Assembly (NCBI GenBank): GCA_903970255.1
Contig: CAJCHM010000016.1
Coordinates: 1-49,926, forward strand
DNA length: 49,926 bases
Direction: 5' to 3'
Source: Acidobacteriota bacterium
GTDB taxonomy: Bacteria > Chlamydiota > Chlamydiia > Chlamydiales > Rhabdochlamydiaceae
Shown: piece after piece, positions 47,030 through 49,926 of the stretch
How positions within the stretch are numbered: position 1 is the first letter of the stretch
Layout: every line of letters begins with the position of its first letter
Notes under the pieces: generated by a model
Told to the model about the DNA's origin: nothing
The model's database searches: none
The model's input: the letters and a program-made list of their open reading frames with translations, nothing else
Position numbers and translations under genes: made by a program

Positions 47030-47823
47030 AAACTGTTGTGATCAAATATGGAGGAGCTGCGATGCAAACTCCAAAATTAAGGCAAGCGATGATGCAGGAT
47101 ATTGCCCAGTTAAAATCTCTGGGGATGCATCCTGTTGTTGTTCATGGAGGGGGCCCTGAGATTTCTAAATTATGCCAAAAAATGGGGATTACTCCTCAAT
47201 TTATAGACGGCCTTAGAATTACAGACGGCCAGACGTTGCAGATTGTTCAAATGGTGCTCACGGGTAAGATCAACAAAGAGCTTGTTACCGATTTGCATCA
47301 ACAAGGAGTTAAGGCAATCGGCCTTTCAGGACAAGATGGTGCTCTTTTAATTGCGACAAAATCTGAGCATCCATCGGGGATTGATCTTGGCCAGGTGGGA
47401 CAAATCACCCAGGTAAACTCTGAGATTCTCGAAATTCTGATTCAAGCAGGCTATATTCCTGTGGTTGCCCCGATTGCAACATCGCCGCAGGGGTCCAGCT
47501 TTAATATCAATGCAGATAGTGCCGCCTCTTGCATTGCCAAAGCCTTAAAAGCGGACCATCTCGTCTTTCTTACCGATGTCCCCGGGATCTTAGAAAATCC
47601 TCAAGATACAACAACAAAAATAGATAAGATCAAAAGCCATGAGATAGAGGTCTTGATTGCAAGCGGTAAATTAAGCGGAGGGATGATTCCTAAAGCCCAA
47701 GCAGCTCTTGCCGCATTAAAAGAAGGAGTCAGAGAAGTGCATATTTTAGATGGAAGAGTAACCCATTGCCTTCTTCAGCATTTTCAGGGAGCAAAGCATA
47801 TGGGAACAACATTTAACTTGTAG
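47026..47823 (+). CDS. argB: Acetylglutamate kinase
   Basis: ArgB phosphorylates N-acetylglutamate, usually the controlled step in cyclic arginine synthesis. It is an amino-acid-kinase fold protein of 265 residues with IKYGGAAM at the N-terminus (the kinase lysine is K7), VVHGGGPEIS (38-47), NINADSAAS and a late SGGMIPKAQAAL. It lacks the N-terminal helix extension seen in arginine-inhibited hexameric ArgB enzymes, so feedback inhibition is uncertain and ArgR repression may matter more. It overlaps argJ by 4 bp. Confidence 0.95.
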   Translation: MKTVVIKYGGAAMQTPKLRQAMMQDIAQLKSLGMHPVVVHGGGPEISKLCQKMGITPQFIDGLRITDGQTLQIVQMVLTGKINKELVTDLHQQGVKAIGLSGQDGALLIATKSEHPSGIDLGQVGQITQVNSEILEILIQAGYIPVVAPIATSPQGSSFNINADSAASCIAKALKADHLVFLTDVPGILENPQDTTTKIDKIKSHEIEVLIASGKLSGGMIPKAQAALAALKEGVREVHILDGRVTHCLLQHFQGAKHMGTTFNL

Positions 47824-47831
47824 GAACAGTG

Positions 47832-49034
47832 ATGAAAACAGATGAAATTGTGGTTTTGCATAATCAGTATCTCATGAACACCTACAATAGGTACCCCATT
47901 GCAATTGTGAAAGCTCAAGGGGTCAAAGTGTGGGATGCAGAGGGAAAGGAGTACCTGGATTTTTTGGGAGGGATTGCTGTTAACGTCTTAGGGCACTGCC
48001 ATCCAGCTGTAGTGGAGGCAATTGTTGCCCAAGCCCATCAGCTTGTGCACATCTCAAACCTTTACTACACCATCCCCTCTGCTCAACTTGCAGAACTTCT
48101 TGCCTTAAATGGGGGATTAGATAAAGTCTTTTTCTGCAATTCGGGAGCAGAAGCAAATGAAGGAGCCATTAAGCTAGCAAGGAAATACCAATGGCGAAAA
48201 GGACACAAAGAAAAATACAAGATCATCAGTGCGACACACGCTTTCCATGGGCGTACATTGGGAGCCCTTGCTGCAACCGATAAACCTGAAATTCAAGAGG
48301 GTTTTGGCCCTCTGCCAAACGGCTTTCAATCTATCGATTGGAATGACACCGCAAGTTTTTTAAACGCCATTGATGAGATGACAGCAGCTGTTCTGATTGA
48401 GCCGGTTCAAGGGGAAGGAGGGATTCATCTGGCAACTCAAGGGTTCCTAGAAAAAGTCCGAGCTGCCTGTAACAAAGTAGGAGCCCTTCTTATTTTTGAT
48501 GAGATCCAATGCGGCATAGGCCGTCTTGGAACACTTTTTGCCTATGAAAGCTTTGGAGTGAAGCCCGATATTATCACCTTAGCAAAGGGGATTGCCAGCG
48601 GACTGCCCTTGGGAGCTATTTGCGCTACCGAAACCGTTGCTCAAACCTTTCAACCGGGGGATCATGGAACTACATTTGGGGCAAATCCCATTGCCACTGC
48701 AGCAGCTCTTGCAACGCTCAAGATCCTCATCGAAGAAAATTATCCTCAAAAAGCAGCGATGATGGGAGCTTATCTGATGGACAAACTCGATCACCTTCAA
48801 AAGAAATACCCCCAGGCAATTGCCCAGATTCGCGGTAAAGGTCTGATGATTGGAATAGAGCTAAAGGTAGATGCAAAATCCGTGCTCAATGCCTGCCATT
48901 CTCAAGGGCTGCTTGCCAACATTACAGCAGGAAATGTCCTTCGTTTTCTCCCCGCCTACACAATTACAAAAGAAGATGCCGACAGAGCAGTGGAGATCGT
49001 AGATCGCGCCATCAACGACAATCATTTCTTTTAA
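47832..49034 (+). CDS. argD: Acetylornithine aminotransferase
   Basis: ArgD converts N-acetylglutamate semialdehyde to N-acetylornithine using glutamate and pyridoxal phosphate. Class III aminotransferase landmarks are GGIAVNVLGHCHP, FFCNSGAEANEGAIK, HAFHGRTLGALAAT, LIFDEIQCGIGR and the PLP lysine in TLAKGIASGLPLGA (K252). I use the ATG at 47832, which has AGGA upstream; a GTG one codon earlier is possible. It closes the plus-strand arginine set, 8 bp after argB. Such enzymes often also act in lysine synthesis as DapC; that cannot be decided here. Confidence 0.95.
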   Translation: MKTDEIVVLHNQYLMNTYNRYPIAIVKAQGVKVWDAEGKEYLDFLGGIAVNVLGHCHPAVVEAIVAQAHQLVHISNLYYTIPSAQLAELLALNGGLDKVFFCNSGAEANEGAIKLARKYQWRKGHKEKYKIISATHAFHGRTLGALAATDKPEIQEGFGPLPNGFQSIDWNDTASFLNAIDEMTAAVLIEPVQGEGGIHLATQGFLEKVRAACNKVGALLIFDEIQCGIGRLGTLFAYESFGVKPDIITLAKGIASGLPLGAICATETVAQTFQPGDHGTTFGANPIATAAALATLKILIEENYPQKAAMMGAYLMDKLDHLQKKYPQAIAQIRGKGLMIGIELKVDAKSVLNACHSQGLLANITAGNVLRFLPAYTITKEDADRAVEIVDRAINDNHFF

Positions 49035-49073
49035 TTGAAGTTAATGAAGTTGATATTTATGTTTTTTGGGTAA

Positions 49074-49093
49074 TTCGAAAATTGGTTTTCGAA
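49074..49093. repeat. Perfect 8-bp hairpin after argD
   Basis: TTCGAAAA and TTTTCGAA form a perfect inverted repeat around TTGG, 40 bp after the argD stop and 20 bp before the next ATG. No T-run follows, so it may be a weak terminator or an operator for the following gene. Confidence 0.45.
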
Positions 49094-49112
49094 TAAAATA
49101 AGGAATGAGGCA

Positions 49113-49550
49113 ATGAGATATATTTTTCTTTTAGTTTTTGCTTTTACGACCCAAATCACAGCGATACAGGCAACTGAAAGGTCTGGCTTTAGCGTAAGAA
49201 AAGACGTAGCACAGTACAAAGGTTCCGATTATGCAAATGTTATCCAGGTAGAAAGAAATATTCCCCTTGAAAAAGCGTTTGAAATTGCCGAGAACAACCC
49301 GGATATTGACTATTTTGTTTACATGAAGGGATGTCAAATGGTTTTGGAAATTCCGCCCGATGTCCAATTTAACCCAAACAATGACCCCTTTGAACTTGCT
49401 TCTAACATTGATTTTATCTATGACTCAGGAGAGCTCGGTAGTGGATATTGCCGCGTTTTTGGACATGGAGACGTTGTGTTTTTTAAAGAGGCTGGCATAT
49501 GGCTTGGCAGCGCCCCTGGTTTGGCAGATACCTATTTCAAGACGAAATAA
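49113..49550 (+). CDS. Unknown small secreted protein, 145 residues
   Basis: I do not recognise this protein. It starts with a good signal peptide, MRYIFLLVFAFTTQITAIQA, after an AAGGA ribosome-binding site. The mature part (about 125 residues) has no membrane segment. It contains short motifs IPLEKAFEIAENNPDIDYFVYMKGCQMVLEI, two cysteines and the ending GIWLGSAPGLADTYFKTK. The mixed alpha/beta pattern suggests a small soluble domain in the periplasm or outside the cell. It is 78 bp after argD but has its own upstream hairpin, so it may not belong to the arginine operon. Codon use looks like that of the neighbours, so it is probably real. Confidence 0.6.
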   Translation: MRYIFLLVFAFTTQITAIQATERSGFSVRKDVAQYKGSDYANVIQVERNIPLEKAFEIAENNPDIDYFVYMKGCQMVLEIPPDVQFNPNNDPFELASNIDFIYDSGELGSGYCRVFGHGDVVFFKEAGIWLGSAPGLADTYFKTK

Positions 49551-49595
49551 TTCTCAGCATTGGACGAAAAAACGTGCTCACATAGAATGTGTGAG

Positions 49596-49636
49596 CCGTT
49601 TCACTCTCTATGGAAATTTCATAGAGAGTGAAACGG
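49596..49636. terminator. Perfect 17-bp hairpin
   Basis: Arms 49596-49612 and 49620-49636 are perfectly complementary around a 7-base loop. It lies 46 bp after the stop of the secreted-protein gene and could end its transcript. No U-tract follows, so a rho-independent terminator is not certain. A competing dyad (49576-49596) overlaps its first base and could form an alternative structure. Confidence 0.5.
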
Positions 49637-49681
49637 TGGAATTGGCAGCTTAACGTATTCCAGCTGTTTGGCTATACACCC

Positions 49682-49810
49682 GATGACGGCTGCGACTTCA
49701 TCAGATCTAACTTCCTCCTCATCAATAGCTAGGGCTATTGACTTCATCGCTCAGTTAGATCTGATTTTGTCTCGCTCCTCCCTGCAGGCCAAATTTAGTC
49801 CAAACTCCAG
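49682..49810. repeat. Nested palindromic repeat, copy B (left arm missing)
   Basis: This 129-bp segment matches 20444-20572 at 124 of 129 bases without gaps. The middle (49700-49712 with 49753-49765) and inner (49722-49729 with 49734-49741) arms are intact. The outer right arm (49782-49805) has no left partner here, but it is an exact reverse complement of the outer left arm of copy A. The differences change the translated peptide, which argues against coding. Confidence 0.93.
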
Positions 49811-49814
49811 TGAT

Positions 49815-49845
49815 CCGCCACTTTTGCAACTCGTAAAAGTGGCGG
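49815..49845. repeat. 11-bp hairpin beside repeat copy B
   Basis: CCGCCACTTTT (49815-49825) and AAAAGTGGCGG (49835-49845) are perfectly complementary around a 9-base loop. It is GC-rich at its base, but no T-run follows on either strand. Confidence 0.5.
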
Positions 49846-49926
49846 GTTAACACAACTTCGGGATGTTATTCGTTTTTGGATCTCTTAGTATTAATTTAAA
49901 AAAATATATTTTATCCCAAAATCAAC

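Larger units (their letters stand above)
49551..49926. other. Intergenic repeat cluster at window end
   Basis: No gene is supported in these 376 bp. They hold, in order, a 7-bp dyad (49576-49582 with 49590-49596), a perfect 17-bp hairpin, copy B of the nested repeat and an 11-bp hairpin. The final 75 bases are AT-rich and show nothing recognisable. Confidence 0.7.

Noticed and set aside
49815-49845. Hairpin as a rho-independent terminator
   Set aside because: The stem is good, but no T-run follows on either strand and no gene ends close by.
1-49926. tRNA, rRNA, CRISPR arrays, transposase or integrase genes
   Set aside because: I looked for cloverleaf-like T-loop motifs, regularly spaced repeats and known recombinase motifs and saw none; a covariance search was not possible here.

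Overview
The window looks like one end of a contig from a chlamydia-related bacterium (Chlamydiota, probably an environmental or Parachlamydiales-like lineage). This is an inference from gene content. The evidence is an rnhC/rodZ divergent pair with a RodZ that lacks its periplasmic domain, a Pkn1-type kinase fused to an FGE/sulfatase-modifying-factor domain, eukaryote-like LRR and possible F-box proteins, cysteine-containing outer-membrane barrels, and ArgR. The first 19 bases match the 3' end of the Illumina TruSeq read-1 adapter, so they are an assembly artefact and not genome. No rRNA, tRNA, CRISPR array or transposase was recognised.

Layout. (1) 134-2660, minus strand: recN and rnhC. (2) 2756-8999, plus strand: a tightly packed set of truncated rodZ, a thioredoxin-domain YyaL-like protein, a Pkn1-like kinase that lacks the catalytic aspartate, and an amino-acid permease fused to a universal-stress domain. 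(3) 9007-11362: an AT-rich island. It starts with a 166-bp triple-nested palindrome and carries divergent LRR and F-box-like/TraB-EreA-like genes, both possible host-directed effectors. Its right edge overlaps the end of oppF. (4) 11314-16709, minus strand: the oligopeptide ABC transporter oppABCDF behind a near-consensus promoter. (5) 16937-22901, plus strand: a secreted prolyl 4-hydroxylase, rimO, rlmI-like, a DUF202 membrane protein and recQ. A 147-bp nested palindromic repeat lies before the DUF202 gene, and a 96%-identical copy lies near the window end. (6) 22914-23549, minus strand: an outer-membrane barrel. (7) 23738-32376, plus strand: ackA, xfp (phosphoketolase), a P-type H+-ATPase and an alpha-glucan phosphorylase, with gaps of 18 bp or less. 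(8) 32380-36273: two further barrel proteins, a secreted unknown and a secreted GMC oxidoreductase. (9) 36304-49031: argR followed by a complete arginine locus, argH-argG-argF-carB-carA on the minus strand and argC-argJ-argB-argD on the plus strand. They diverge from a region with two ARG-box-like sites exactly 21 bp apart. (10) 49113-49926: a small secreted protein, strong hairpins and the second repeat copy.

How the genes work together. The phosphoketolase operon could turn polyglucan into glucose-1-phosphate, cleave sugar phosphates to acetyl-phosphate and make ATP through acetate kinase, while the P-type pump spends ATP to build a proton gradient. The arginine locus covers every step from N-acetylglutamate to arginine, with carbamoyl phosphate made on site. 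ArgJ recycles the acetyl group, and no separate argA is seen. This is unusual for a phylum mostly thought of as amino-acid scavengers. Opp and the APC permease add peptide and amino-acid import. The AT-rich effector-like island and the secreted enzymes fit an organism living inside a eukaryotic host.
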